Assembly (NCBI RefSeq): GCF_001667925.1
Contig: NZ_LZJR01000027.1
Span: 43,580 to 107,579 of the forward strand
Length of the DNA stretch: 64,000 nt
From: Mycobacterium sp. E2479
Lineage (GTDB): Bacteria > Actinomycetota > Actinomycetes > Mycobacteriales > Mycobacteriaceae
Direction of reading: 5' to 3'
The notes under the pieces were generated by a model that saw nothing but the letters and a program-made list of their open reading frames with translations, did not search any database and was not told the DNA's origin. Positions 25,280 through 33,201 of this stretch are shown one piece after another (within the stretch, counting starts at the first letter, position 1; the number at the start of each line of letters is the position of its first letter). The translations under genes were made by a program, and so were the position numbers.

Positions 25280-25925
25280 ATAGGGATCCTACGCGGCAGA
25301 GAGGGGATATCGCGCCCTTGACCCCGCAGACCGCGCAGGCCATGGCTGGTTTCAAGGATTTCCCAGGGTCAGTTGGATCGCCTGTACTGATCCGCCAAGC
25401 AACAGTGGCACGTTGATTGACGTTGTCCCCTTGCCCCGCGGCTGGCTTCATAGGAGCTGACCTGTCGGCGGGCCGGGTCGTTAAAACTGGTGCCCGGCAT
25501 CCGCAGGAAGGTTCTCGTAACCACGCGGACGAGGTCGACGTCCCCAGCCACGTAGTGCCACTGCATCTTCCATCAAGCAATATCCTGCGCAATCATGCCG
25601 TTCGGTGATCACCGCGCAGGTGGTCAGCGATCACTTCAGTGGTCAGCGCCAGATAGTGGCATCGCGCCCGGCCGTATATCCACCGGTACCGTCGGCGCGA
25701 GGGTTAATACGCATTAATTACGCTATCTCATAAGGTATCTGGGTAACCGCGACGGCCGGGAACCTGCTCCGGCGCTGCTGGGCAGCCCAATCCCGTACGC
25801 GTTACGCGTCAACGTAAGCATGCTGGTCCCCAATCACTTCGACACCTGCATAAAATTTGCTTCGGCCCGTAGCGTTCCAACGGATACTGGTTATATTCGG
25901 GCTTGGTTGTGAACGAGGGGGATCG
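25280..25925. other. Long gap, no gene seen
   Basis: About 645 bp with no supported gene. The right half is AT-richer than the genes and includes TTAAT-N4-ATTAA at 25704-25717. Short open frames on both strands lack family features. The right end borders a nitroreductase pseudogene, so part of the region may be recombination debris. Confidence 0.45.
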
Positions 25926-26038
25926 ATGCGGGGTGCCAAGGGCCGGCTTCGTCGTTCTCATCGGGTACGGGCTGAACTCGGACTGGTTGAAGAATGTATT
26001 CGCCGGTGGTGTTGACCAAAGTCAATTCCACGCAGTGA
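25926..26038 (+). pseudogene. Doubly internally deleted F420-type nitroreductase remnant
   Basis: The 113 bp match three separate pieces of the intact nitroreductase gene at 41,123-41,518: its start (ATGCGG GTGCC..GGGCC), its middle (GGCTTCGTCGT..GTGAAGAATGT) and its end (TGTTGACCAA..CACGCAGTGA). Relative to the intact copy, 144 bp (41141-41284) and 140 bp (41350-41489) are missing and one G is inserted near the start; 396-144-140+1 equals 113 exactly. Peptide similarity survives as GFVVLIGYGLNSDWLKNV. The remnant cannot make a functional enzyme. Confidence 0.85.
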
Positions 26039-26178
26039 GTTTGGGCACTACAACGAAGAAGTTGAGCCAATGGGGTCGCCGAGAGCAGTCGATTGTCGAT
26101 GTCACGAATCGCTCTCGGCGATGCGCTGCTGCACGGCGACATCAACGCTTTCTTGCGGTACGTCTCTGGGTCCGCTGG

Positions 26179-26292
26179 CTAGCCCTTAACCCAGAGGTTG
26201 ATGGCGCCTATCAGCATGAGCGTGACGGCGCAGATCAGGCTTACGGCTGCGTCCCGCCATTGCCTCCGGACTCGGCAGTAAGGCGAGGTCAC
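26179..26292 (-). CDS. Possible 37-residue membrane peptide
   Basis: A leftward frame from GTG 26292 to TAG 26179 encodes a basic N-terminus (SPYCRVRRQWRDAA) followed by one strongly hydrophobic helix (VSLICAVTLMLIGAINLWV) and KG. The composition is that of a single-pass membrane peptide and its GC-rich third positions match the neighbours. No clear ribosome site is visible. It lies divergent to the antiporter gene. It could also be the end of a decayed gene. The rest of 26,039-26,368 shows nothing else. Confidence 0.35.
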   Translation of the reverse strand: MTSPYCRVRRQWRDAAVSLICAVTLMLIGAINLWVKG

Positions 26293-26368
26293 CGCAGCGG
26301 GACCAGCGTGTTTCCCGCGCGAACCGTTCGGTTGTGGAAAACTTCAGCGCGATCAGAGGGAGAGGCGC

Positions 26369-27526
26369 GTGACGACCACCCATACCGAACGGCTCCCGCT
26401 GCTGACCCGGCGCGACCGCATCATCATCACCATTACCGTGATCGCGTCCATGGCGACAGGGGTTCTCAACTTCACCCACGCGAATGCAGTGCTGGCGTTC
26501 ACCATCTCCGCACTCGCGTTGGCCACACTGGCATCTCTGGTCGGCCGTTCGGTGGAGGCGCTCGGAGACCGGCTCGGGCCCAACGCCACTGGGATATTGC
26601 AGACGGCGCTGGGAAACCTGCCCGAGTTGTTCGTCATCCTGTTCGCACTCAAGGCAGGCCTTTACGGCGTGGTGAAGGCCACCATCGTCGGCTCGATTCT
26701 CTCCAACGCGCTGCTCGTGCTCGGGCTCGCATTCGTGGCCGGCGGGATCAAGCACGGCCGCCAGCGCTTCGCCGCCGACGACGGACGCACCCTCGGACTG
26801 ATGTTCACCCTCGCGGTGTTCATCCTGGCCGTCCCCTCGCTCACCGCTGCAATACACACCCCGGCGCAACAGCACGAACGGGCGGTGTCGGTCGTCGTCT
26901 CCATCGTCATGCTCACGCTGTTCGCACTCTCGCTGCCCGCCACACTCGGAAACCGGACCCCCGACTCGGCGCTGCAAGCCGGTCATAGCCCCTCCAGAGC
27001 GACCTCTCCCATTGTGGCCAGCCCCGAATCGGCCGAAGCCGCCAGTGCCGCGACAGCTCACGGCGAGTGGCCGCTGGCGATGTCCATCGGCATGCTGGCC
27101 GGCGCCGGTATAGGTGCGGCCTTCGTGTCGGAATGGTTCGTCGCCGCCCTCGAGCCAGCGATGCATGCAGCAGGGATCAACGAGGTTTTCGCCGGCCTGG
27201 TGATCGTGGCCATCGCCGGCAACGCGGTGGAGAATTTCGTCGGCATTCAGCTGGCTGCCAAGAACCAGATGGACTACGCGGTTCAGGTGGTCCTCCAGTC
27301 GCCCGTCCAGATCGCGCTCACCATCGCCCCGATCGTCTGCCTGGCGGCGGTATGGCTCGGCCAGCCCGGTTTCGATCTGGTGTTCTCGCCGCTGCTGTTG
27401 GCGTCGATGATTATGTCGGCGCTGGTCGCGGTGCTGGTCACTTTCGACGGCGAGTCGACCTGGTTCGAGGGAGCAGTGCTCATCGCGCTTTATGTGGCGA
27501 TCGCCACGTCGTTCTGGTGGGGATGA
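26369..27526 (+). CDS. Calcium/cation:proton antiporter (CaCA family, ChaA-like)
   Basis: A 385-residue polytopic membrane protein with about 11 helices in two halves. Each half has a CaCA alpha-repeat: ALGNLPELFVILFAL (about 71-85) and IAGNAVENFVGIQLAAK (about 274-290), including the GNxxE signature whose Glu residues bind Ca2+. A His-rich acidic loop between the halves is short. It starts at GTG 26369 after GGGAGAGG. It exports Ca2+ (or Na+/K+) in exchange for protons across the cytoplasmic membrane. Single gene. Confidence 0.92.
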   Translation: MTTTHTERLPLLTRRDRIIITITVIASMATGVLNFTHANAVLAFTISALALATLASLVGRSVEALGDRLGPNATGILQTALGNLPELFVILFALKAGLYGVVKATIVGSILSNALLVLGLAFVAGGIKHGRQRFAADDGRTLGLMFTLAVFILAVPSLTAAIHTPAQQHERAVSVVVSIVMLTLFALSLPATLGNRTPDSALQAGHSPSRATSPIVASPESAEAASAATAHGEWPLAMSIGMLAGAGIGAAFVSEWFVAALEPAMHAAGINEVFAGLVIVAIAGNAVENFVGIQLAAKNQMDYAVQVVLQSPVQIALTIAPIVCLAAVWLGQPGFDLVFSPLLLASMIMSALVAVLVTFDGESTWFEGAVLIALYVAIATSFWWG

Positions 27527-27555
27527 GCGGCCCCAACGGTCTGATGGTCCGCCCT

Positions 27556-27593
27556 CCAATCACCCGAAGGCGAAACGACAAGCATCACCCGAA
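27556..27593. repeat. IS-end-like repeat remnant (two units)
   Basis: Two copies of an 18-bp unit resembling TGTCAAGCATCACCCGAA occur here with a GGCGAAACGA spacer. The same arrangement, nearly identical over 35 bp, is at 41,650-41,675, and a four-unit array at 51,124-51,213 abuts a truncated transposase. These look like terminal repeats of one IS family, left behind after deletion. Confidence 0.55.
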
Positions 27594-27728
27594 GCAATAC
27601 ATTTGGCCCGTCGAGTGTGTAGTCGGCTTCGATGGCGTCGGGACTTCGAGGAACCTACGTCCGACACGGCCGTTGGTTCAGACCGCGACGAGCAGGCTGG
27701 CTGCAAAGATACTCAGGGACTTGCCCAT

Positions 27729-29333
27729 CTAGGAAAGGTGGACGCTACAGACGTTCGCCTCGCCGTTGATCAGGTCAGCAGCTTTCTCGGCGAGCATGAT
27801 CGTAGGAGCGTTGGTATTGCCACGCGGCACGACAGGCATTACCGAGGCGTCGACCACTCGCAGACCTTCGACACCGCGCACACGTAGTTGAGGGTCTACC
27901 ACGGAAAACTCACCGCTACCCATCGCACACGTGCCTACCGGGTGATACATCGTCTGGGTGCGGGCGCGGGCGGCCTGTGTGAACTCGGCGCCGTCAGTGC
28001 AGCGCGTCGGAAAGAACAGGGCGCCCAAGTGTGATGCGAGCGGACCGGAGGTGCTCATGTCCATGAACGCCTCGGCGCCTGCGAGCACGGCCTCGAAGTC
28101 TCCGGGTTCCCGAAACAGTCCGAGGTCGATCAACGGGGTATCTGAGGCGTTGGCAGAGCGCAACCGCACCGTGCCTCTGCTCACCGGATCGAGCAGCGAC
28201 ACCGTCCCGGTAAACGACGGAGTTGAGGGCGGCACCAGACCGTCAGCGAAGGCCATTGGTGCCACATGGATTTCGATATTGGGCGTTACCGTATCGCCCG
28301 TCGTGCTGCAGAATGCACCGACATCGCACAGCGCCGAGTTCAGCGGCCCGGGCTCACCGGCCTGGAATTGTGCCATGGCCTTGGGATTAAGGGCGAGGGC
28401 CAGCATATCGGTGGCATCGCGGGTACTCCAGATCATGGGCAGTGTCGGGTGATCGTGCAGATTGGCGCCAACTCCGGGCAGATCCGCCGCTACATCGATG
28501 TCCTGCGCACGCAGATGTTGGGCCGGGCCGATGCCCGAAAGCATCAGCAGTTGAGGCGAGTTGATGGCCCCGGCGCTGAGCAGCACCTCCCCCGCCGCGT
28601 GCGCCACACGCCGTGCACCATCGTGGTCATAGACCACACCGACCGCGCGCTCGCCATTGAGCAGGATGCGGTGAACCAGGGCGCGCGTCCGGACGGTCAG
28701 ATTCTCCCGCTCCAGCGCCGGGCGCAGGTAGGCATCCGCCGCCGAGCAACGCCTGCCCTGCGCCTGGGTGAGTTGAAACGGGCCGACACCGATCTGCTGC
28801 ACCCCATTGAAGTCGTCGGTTCTCGGTAGCCCCCAGGCCGTCGCGGACTCCATCCACTTCAGGTTGAGGTCGTGCAGATAAACCGGGTCCTGCACATGCA
28901 GTGGGCCATCCACGCCGTGCAGCGGTCCGTGTAGCCGCGCGTTGTGTTCGGCGCGGACAAAATATGGCAGCACCTCGTCGTAGCGCCAGCCCGCGGCTCC
29001 GTAGTCGGCGTCCCAACCGTCGTAGTCCAGCCGGTTACCGCGGATGTAGACCATCGCGTTCATCGAGGAGCAGCCACCGAGCACACGCCCCCGCGGTATG
29101 CAGACGCTGGTGCCCGTTCCGGACTGCTTCACCGACCGGTACGCCCAGTCCATCTCGGTGCCGAACAGCGTGCCGAACAAGGCCGGAATATGCACCTCGG
29201 GCGGGGAGTCCTCGCCGCCGGCCTCCAGCAGTAGCACCCGGGTCGACGCGTCAGCGCTGAGCCGATTGGCTAGCACGCAGCCCGCACTGCCGGCGCCGAC
29301 CACGATGTGGTCGAACTCATCAGATTTGGGCAT
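27729..29333 (-). CDS. GMC-family FAD-dependent oxidoreductase (choline dehydrogenase-like)
   Basis: A 534-residue glucose-methanol-choline oxidoreductase. It has the FAD Rossmann motif HIVVGAGSAGCVLANRL (about 8-24), the GMC signature 1 around GRVLGGCSSMNAMVYIRG (about 80-97), signature 2 GAINSPQLLMLSGIG, and the C-terminal active-site region MYHPVGTCAMG with the catalytic His, then His/Asn replaced region PRGNTNAPTIMLAEKAADLI. It oxidises a primary or secondary alcohol, releasing electrons to an acceptor in the membrane or O2. A TetR gene lies 63 bp upstream on the same strand and is its likely regulator. Confidence 0.93.
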   Translation of the reverse strand: MPKSDEFDHIVVGAGSAGCVLANRLSADASTRVLLLEAGGEDSPPEVHIPALFGTLFGTEMDWAYRSVKQSGTGTSVCIPRGRVLGGCSSMNAMVYIRGNRLDYDGWDADYGAAGWRYDEVLPYFVRAEHNARLHGPLHGVDGPLHVQDPVYLHDLNLKWMESATAWGLPRTDDFNGVQQIGVGPFQLTQAQGRRCSAADAYLRPALERENLTVRTRALVHRILLNGERAVGVVYDHDGARRVAHAAGEVLLSAGAINSPQLLMLSGIGPAQHLRAQDIDVAADLPGVGANLHDHPTLPMIWSTRDATDMLALALNPKAMAQFQAGEPGPLNSALCDVGAFCSTTGDTVTPNIEIHVAPMAFADGLVPPSTPSFTGTVSLLDPVSRGTVRLRSANASDTPLIDLGLFREPGDFEAVLAGAEAFMDMSTSGPLASHLGALFFPTRCTDGAEFTQAARARTQTMYHPVGTCAMGSGEFSVVDPQLRVRGVEGLRVVDASVMPVVPRGNTNAPTIMLAEKAADLINGEANVCSVHLS

Positions 29334-29396
29334 GGCAAAACCCCTTCGTAGACAGAGCGAATCGAGCAGAAAAGCGACAGGAGTGGGTAGTTGCGG

Positions 29397-30074
29397 TCAG
29401 GTCTTCGTGCCGCGGTTAGTCTTAGCGAGCCGTGGTAGCCGCCCGGTGCCCGGGTCAGCCAGGCCGAGTATGCGTGCGACGGCGCGGCGCGCGCGCATCG
29501 CAGCTCTCTTGTCGGCGAACAGCTGCACGGCGAGGTTCATCGCCGTGAACGTACCGATCAACTCGAAAACCACCTGCGCGACATCAGTGCTCGGGGGCAG
29601 GTGCCCAGCGTCGCGGGCCTCGCCAATGGCGTGTGACAGCTTGTCCTGCCATCGTCCAAACAGCTCGGCCACCGCCGCGCGCACCGGTCCGCCGCGAGCA
29701 TCGAATTCGACCGCTGCGGTGGTGAACAGGCAACCGCCCGGGAAGGATTCTCCTTCATTCAGCAGATACCGAATCCAGCCCTCGCAGAGCGCCAGCACGC
29801 GCGGTAGACCTTGGTCCACATGCCCGGCCGGCTCGAAAGCGATGGCCTCGAACACCTCGTAGCCTTTATCCAAGGTGGCGATCTGCAGCGTTTCCTTCGC
29901 GCCGAAATGGCCGATCACACCGGCCTTGCTCATGTTCAGGTCGGCGGCCAGCCGACCGAGGGTCAGTCCATCGAGTCCCTCGACCGAGGCGATCGCCACG
30001 CTACGAGTCAGGATGCGATCACGAGTGCGTGCGGCCTCCACAGCAGACGCTCTAGGCGACATAGCAGTCACCAT
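29397..30074 (-). CDS. TetR-family transcriptional regulator
   Basis: A 225-residue TetR protein: N-terminal DNA-binding domain with RDRILTRSVAIASVEGLDGLTLGRLA and helix-turn-helix recognition helix MSKAGVIGHFGAKETL (about 50-65), then a ligand-binding domain with GCLFTTAAVEFDARGGP as in TetR_C_6-type members. Starts at ATG 30074 or the in-frame ATG 30062. It precedes the GMC oxidoreductase and probably represses it and itself; a 12-bp palindrome lies upstream at 30,100-30,111. It sits just outside the left tRNA-fragment repeat. Confidence 0.92.
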   Translation of the reverse strand: MVTAMSPRASAVEAARTRDRILTRSVAIASVEGLDGLTLGRLAADLNMSKAGVIGHFGAKETLQIATLDKGYEVFEAIAFEPAGHVDQGLPRVLALCEGWIRYLLNEGESFPGGCLFTTAAVEFDARGGPVRAAVAELFGRWQDKLSHAIGEARDAGHLPPSTDVAQVVFELIGTFTAMNLAVQLFADKRAAMRARRAVARILGLADPGTGRLPRLAKTNRGTKT

Positions 30075-30099
30075 AGAACAGACTTCCCTAGTTAAGCAA

Positions 30100-30111
30100 C
30101 CGATCGATCGG
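30100..30111. promoter_or_regulatory. Perfect 12-bp palindrome upstream of TetR gene
   Basis: CCGATCGATCGG lies 26 bp before the TetR start and 20 bp before the tRNA fragment. It may be the autoregulatory operator; alternatively a chance palindrome, since it is a simple GATC repeat. Confidence 0.35.
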
Positions 30112-30130
30112 ACGCTAAATACATTTGGCC

Positions 30131-30179
30131 GGTGGGGCGAGCGGGGCTCGAACCCGCGACCAACGGATTATGAGTCCCT
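30131..30179 (-). repeat. 3' half of a CAU-anticodon tRNA gene (direct repeat copy 1)
   Basis: Read on the minus strand this is the anticodon loop CTCATAA, the anticodon stem strand TCCG, the T arm GCGGG-TTCGAGC-CCCGC and acceptor strand TCGCCCC followed by ACC. The 5' half (D arm, 5' acceptor strand) is missing, so it is not a functional tRNA. Near-identical copies lie at 51,230 and 54,539, all in the same orientation. tRNA 3' halves ending in the anticodon loop are classic integrase attachment cores. The following 200 bp (30,180-30,400) resembles the sequence after copy 2, including GACCAGGAGA-ACCGTT, and has no gene. Confidence 0.7.
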
Positions 30180-30403
30180 AGCCAATTCGTCGAAGACCAG
30201 GAGACACCGTTTAGCTTCGACGCATCAAATCGCGTGTGAGACAATGAATCTGGCCGTTGCCGGTACGGTTACAGTACGCCCTGAGTACGGCTACAAATCG
30301 CCCCTGGTCGCCGGGGTGAGCCGGGCTAAGCGGATGTTAGCTAGAGGCAAGCCGCTAATACGCGAACCCCTGCAGTTTTAACTTCGGTTGGGCACGAAAA
30401 TGT

Positions 30404-31579
30404 TCAGATCGTGGCCGTCGAACGTAGCTGCTCAATTTCGGCCGTGTCGTAGCCGGCCAGGCGGGTGAGCACCTCTTCCGTATGCTGCCCGACGTGCGGC
30501 GCTCCTGGCGGTGCGAATCCGTCGTCGGGATTGGTCTTTATGCACGTGCCCACCATCCTCTTCGCGGTCCCGTCAGGCTGTGCTTGCTCGTAGACAAGTC
30601 GGCGAGCCTTCGTGTGGTCGTCGTCGAACAGATCGGCGCCCAAAAACGCCGGCGCACCGGCGATATCGGTCGCGACAAAGAAGTCGGTCCATTCCCGGCG
30701 AGTGCGGGCCTTGAAGATCGCCGTCAACTCGTTGCGCAGCCAAGCCTCTGCCTCAACATCCTCTCCCGGCTTCTGGCGGCCCGGTTCGTATAGATCCATC
30801 CTGTCGAGTGACTCGCAGAACCTCAGCCAGAACTTGTCCTCGAGGGCATTGAACACCACATAGTTGCCATCGCGCGTTTCGTAGTACTGGTATCTAAGCG
30901 AAGCGCGGATTCCCTCGCCCCCGTAGGCCGGTTGACCGTTGGCCAGCGCCGAGAGGTGTTGAAAGTTCCAGTTGATCGCGGCATCAACTTGCGCTACTTC
31001 GATGTACTGCGCCCTGCAGTCTCGCCCCGCAGCGTGCAGCCCGGCGAGTACACCCATCGCTGCGTACAGCGGTCCCGCCAGAACACCGGTTGTGCCTGTC
31101 GCCGCTCCCGAAAGACGTGGGGTTCCGTCCGCCGCGATGATCGGCGGACTCAACCCCGCGAAACAGTCGAAGGACAGCCCGTGTGTGGGTAATCGGGTGT
31201 ACGGCCCATAGCTGCCCATGCCGTTGAGCACGCAATAAACAACTGTCGGGTTGACTGCGACGATGTCGTCGTAGCTGAAGCCCAGCCGGTGCGCGGTTCC
31301 GTAACGAAGTCCGTCGATCACCACGGCCGATCTCGCGGCCAGGCGACGAAACGCATCTTGACCGTCAGTCGTTTTCAGGTTTATTGCCACACTCTTCTTG
31401 CCGCGGTTCCAGTGAGAGTCCTGCAGCTCGCCACCGGAAACCGCCGAACCGCGGAAACCACCGCCGCCAGGCGGCTCCACCTTGATCACCTCTGCGCCGA
31501 GGTCAGCCAGATGCCCGCCCAGTGCATCCGCGGAGAAGAGTGACACCTCGAGGACCCGGACATCTTTGAGAAGTTCCAT
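30404..31579 (-). CDS. CaiB/BaiF family III CoA-transferase
   Basis: A 391-residue CoA-transferase beginning MELLKDVRVLEVSLFSADALGG, with AEVIKVEPP and NRGKKSVAINL. At the position of the usual catalytic Asp (GxxVDVS) it reads QYIEVAQVD, so Glu replaces Asp or the site is shifted; activity may differ. ATG 31579 is preceded by GAAGGAAAGG. It is the last gene of the leftward operon P450, amidohydrolase, aldehyde dehydrogenase, CaiB. A longer open frame extends upstream through the dehydrogenase gene in the wrong frame and is not real. It might activate the acid produced by the aldehyde dehydrogenase. Confidence 0.9.
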   Translation of the reverse strand: MELLKDVRVLEVSLFSADALGGHLADLGAEVIKVEPPGGGGFRGSAVSGGELQDSHWNRGKKSVAINLKTTDGQDAFRRLAARSAVVIDGLRYGTAHRLGFSYDDIVAVNPTVVYCVLNGMGSYGPYTRLPTHGLSFDCFAGLSPPIIAADGTPRLSGAATGTTGVLAGPLYAAMGVLAGLHAAGRDCRAQYIEVAQVDAAINWNFQHLSALANGQPAYGGEGIRASLRYQYYETRDGNYVVFNALEDKFWLRFCESLDRMDLYEPGRQKPGEDVEAEAWLRNELTAIFKARTRREWTDFFVATDIAGAPAFLGADLFDDDHTKARRLVYEQAQPDGTAKRMVGTCIKTNPDDGFAPPGAPHVGQHTEEVLTRLAGYDTAEIEQLRSTATI

Positions 31580-31647
31580 AAGCGACCTTTCCTTCTCGGA
31601 TTCCGGATGCAACGCGGCGCGGCGCGTCTTCAACAAGCGCGGTGCGA

Positions 31648-33174
31648 CTACAGCATGGTGATTGATTTCAGCTCGGTGTATTCCTCGAAGCCCCAGCGAC
31701 CCTGCTCTCGGCCGAGTCCACTTTGCTTGAAGCCGCCGAACGGCCCCCCGCCGTTGAACATGCCACGCGCCGGTAGAGACCAGCCGGGGCCCTGCCCTCC
31801 CCCCGGATTGGCTCCTAGATCGACACCGGGTGCGACAGTCTGCACCATGATGGTGCCGGTTCTGACCTGCCTCGCGACGTTGAATCCCTTCGCGGCGTTG
31901 CGGGTCATTACCAGACCTGCCAAACCGTAGATGGAGTCGTTCGCGATGCGGATGGCTTCGTCTTCGGAGCGATAGGTCATCACCGACAGCACAGGCCCGA
32001 ACACCTCCAACGCGGCTTCTACTACGAACCGACGGCATTTGTCGACTGCCGCAGCGACATGCGCTTATGTCAGGACGAGGTGTTCGGGACGTTTGCCGCC
32101 GACCACCAGCCGCGCGCCGTCTTGTAGGCCCGCCTGAACGAAGGATTCGACTCGCCGACGCTGCTGATCCCTGATCAGCGGACCAACAACGGTCGTGGGA
32201 TCGCGCGGATCCCCGACCGTGATCATTGGAGCCATGGCTTTGAGGCCCTCGACATAGGCGTCGAGCAGGTGCTCGGGCAACAGAAGTCGAGACGTGACGG
32301 TGCATGCCTGTCCGGCATGCATCAGCACCTGCCCGAATCCTGTTCCCGCAACGTCGCTTTCGGTGACATCGTCGAGGACGATATGCGCGCTCTTGCCGCC
32401 CAGCTCCAGCTGTGCGCGTTTCATCGTTGCCGCCGATAGTTCACGAATGCGCCGACCGATCGCCGTCGAACCGGTGAACCCAATCATGTCAACGCCTTTG
32501 TGGGTACACAGCTCCTCTCCCACTTCCGCACCGCCCACAACCACATTGAACACACCGGGCGGAAGGCCGGCTTCCTCGCTGACCTTGGCCAACTCCAGGG
32601 CGTTCATCGGGGTCCACGGGTGAGGCTTGAGCACCACAGTGCAGCCGACGGCCAAGGCCGCCAGGCACTTTTGAATGTTGATCGAAAAAGGAAAGTTGAA
32701 GGGCGTGATGACGCCGACCACCCCGACCGGTTCGCGAACGACCGTCACGCCGCCCAGGCCAGTCGGTGAAACTATGGGCCCGCCCGGTGTCTCCACCCAC
32801 TTCACATCGTGTTCGACGAACTCGCCGTAATAGTGGGCCGCCTCGATCGCGCCGCCAACCTGAATCAGGTCCGTGATGAAGCCGGTCGAGCCGATCTCGG
32901 CGACGACTAGCTCCCGAAGCTCCGCTTTGCGCTCGTCGAGGATCTCAGCGAATCGCTTGATGATCTTCGCCCGCTCCCGGACGGACATCCACGGCCACGG
33001 ACCTTCGTCGAACGCTCGCCGGGCAGCCTCGATCGCCATTGCCGCCTGCTTTGGTCCACCGTCGACGACTCGGCCGATCAACTCTTCATTGGACGGATCG
33101 ATGACCTCGATGGTGCCGAGGGCGTTGTCGCTCAACCACTTACCATCGATGAAGCTCTGGTACTCACGCATCAA
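31648..33174 (-). pseudogene. Aldehyde dehydrogenase interrupted by an inverted 69-bp segment
   Basis: The NAD(P)-dependent aldehyde dehydrogenase family is clear: VVGVITPFNFPFSINIQKC, IGFTGSTAIGRRI, LELGGKSAHIVLDD (catalytic Glu), GQACTVTSRLL (nucleophilic Cys), and after the break EVFGPVLSVM and KQSGLGREQG. An in-frame TAA at 32065-32067 ends the first part (369 codons); the second part is open in the same frame from ATG 32010. The missing peptide is encoded on the opposite strand between 12-bp inverted repeats (31996-32007, 32077-32088). Inverting 32008-32076 restores one 508-residue protein containing GFYYEPTAFVDC and QDEVFGPVL. As drawn the gene is off. It follows an amidohydrolase and precedes a CaiB gene. 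Confidence 0.9.
31996..32088. repeat. Inverted-repeat-bounded 69-bp invertible-looking segment
   Basis: CCCGAACACCTC (31996-32007) and its exact complement GAGGTGTTCGGG (32077-32088) flank 69 bp, a multiple of three. On the plus strand the 69 bp read as the conserved aldehyde dehydrogenase peptide GFYYEPTAFVDCRSDMRLC, that is, opposite to the gene. Both orientations keep the frame; only the present one has a stop codon. No recombinase gene is adjacent. Mechanism could be site-specific inversion, or hairpin-mediated template switching during replication. Confidence 0.85.
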
Positions 33175-33201
33175 ACAATCCCTCAGCCAGTGAGAAAATT
33201 G

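Noticed and set aside
25704..25717. TTAAT-N4-ATTAA as an operator
   Set aside because: It lies in a long gap more than 200 bp from any intact gene start and is a simple AT-rich symmetry.
25903..26988. A 361-codon rightward frame over the nitroreductase remnant and the antiporter
   Set aside because: Beyond about 26,040 it is Arg/His-rich out-of-frame translation of the antiporter gene, which has clear CaCA motifs in its own frame.
26186..27559. A 457-codon leftward frame opposite the antiporter
   Set aside because: Composition (Arg, Gly, His, Gln-rich, no domain) is that of an antisense shadow of a high-GC gene.
27593..30130. Shared AATACATTTGGCC at 27,595 and 30,118 as a recombination site
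   Set aside because: A single 13-bp match is expected many times by chance among all pairs in 64 kb, and flanks do not align.
30131..30179. An intact tRNA gene
   Set aside because: Neither this nor the copies at 51,230 and 54,539 has a D arm or 5' acceptor strand; all are 3' halves.
30404..32305. A 633-codon frame covering the CaiB gene and part of the aldehyde dehydrogenase
   Set aside because: Only the part from 31579 has CaiB features; the upstream part is an Arg-rich translation of the dehydrogenase gene in the wrong frame.
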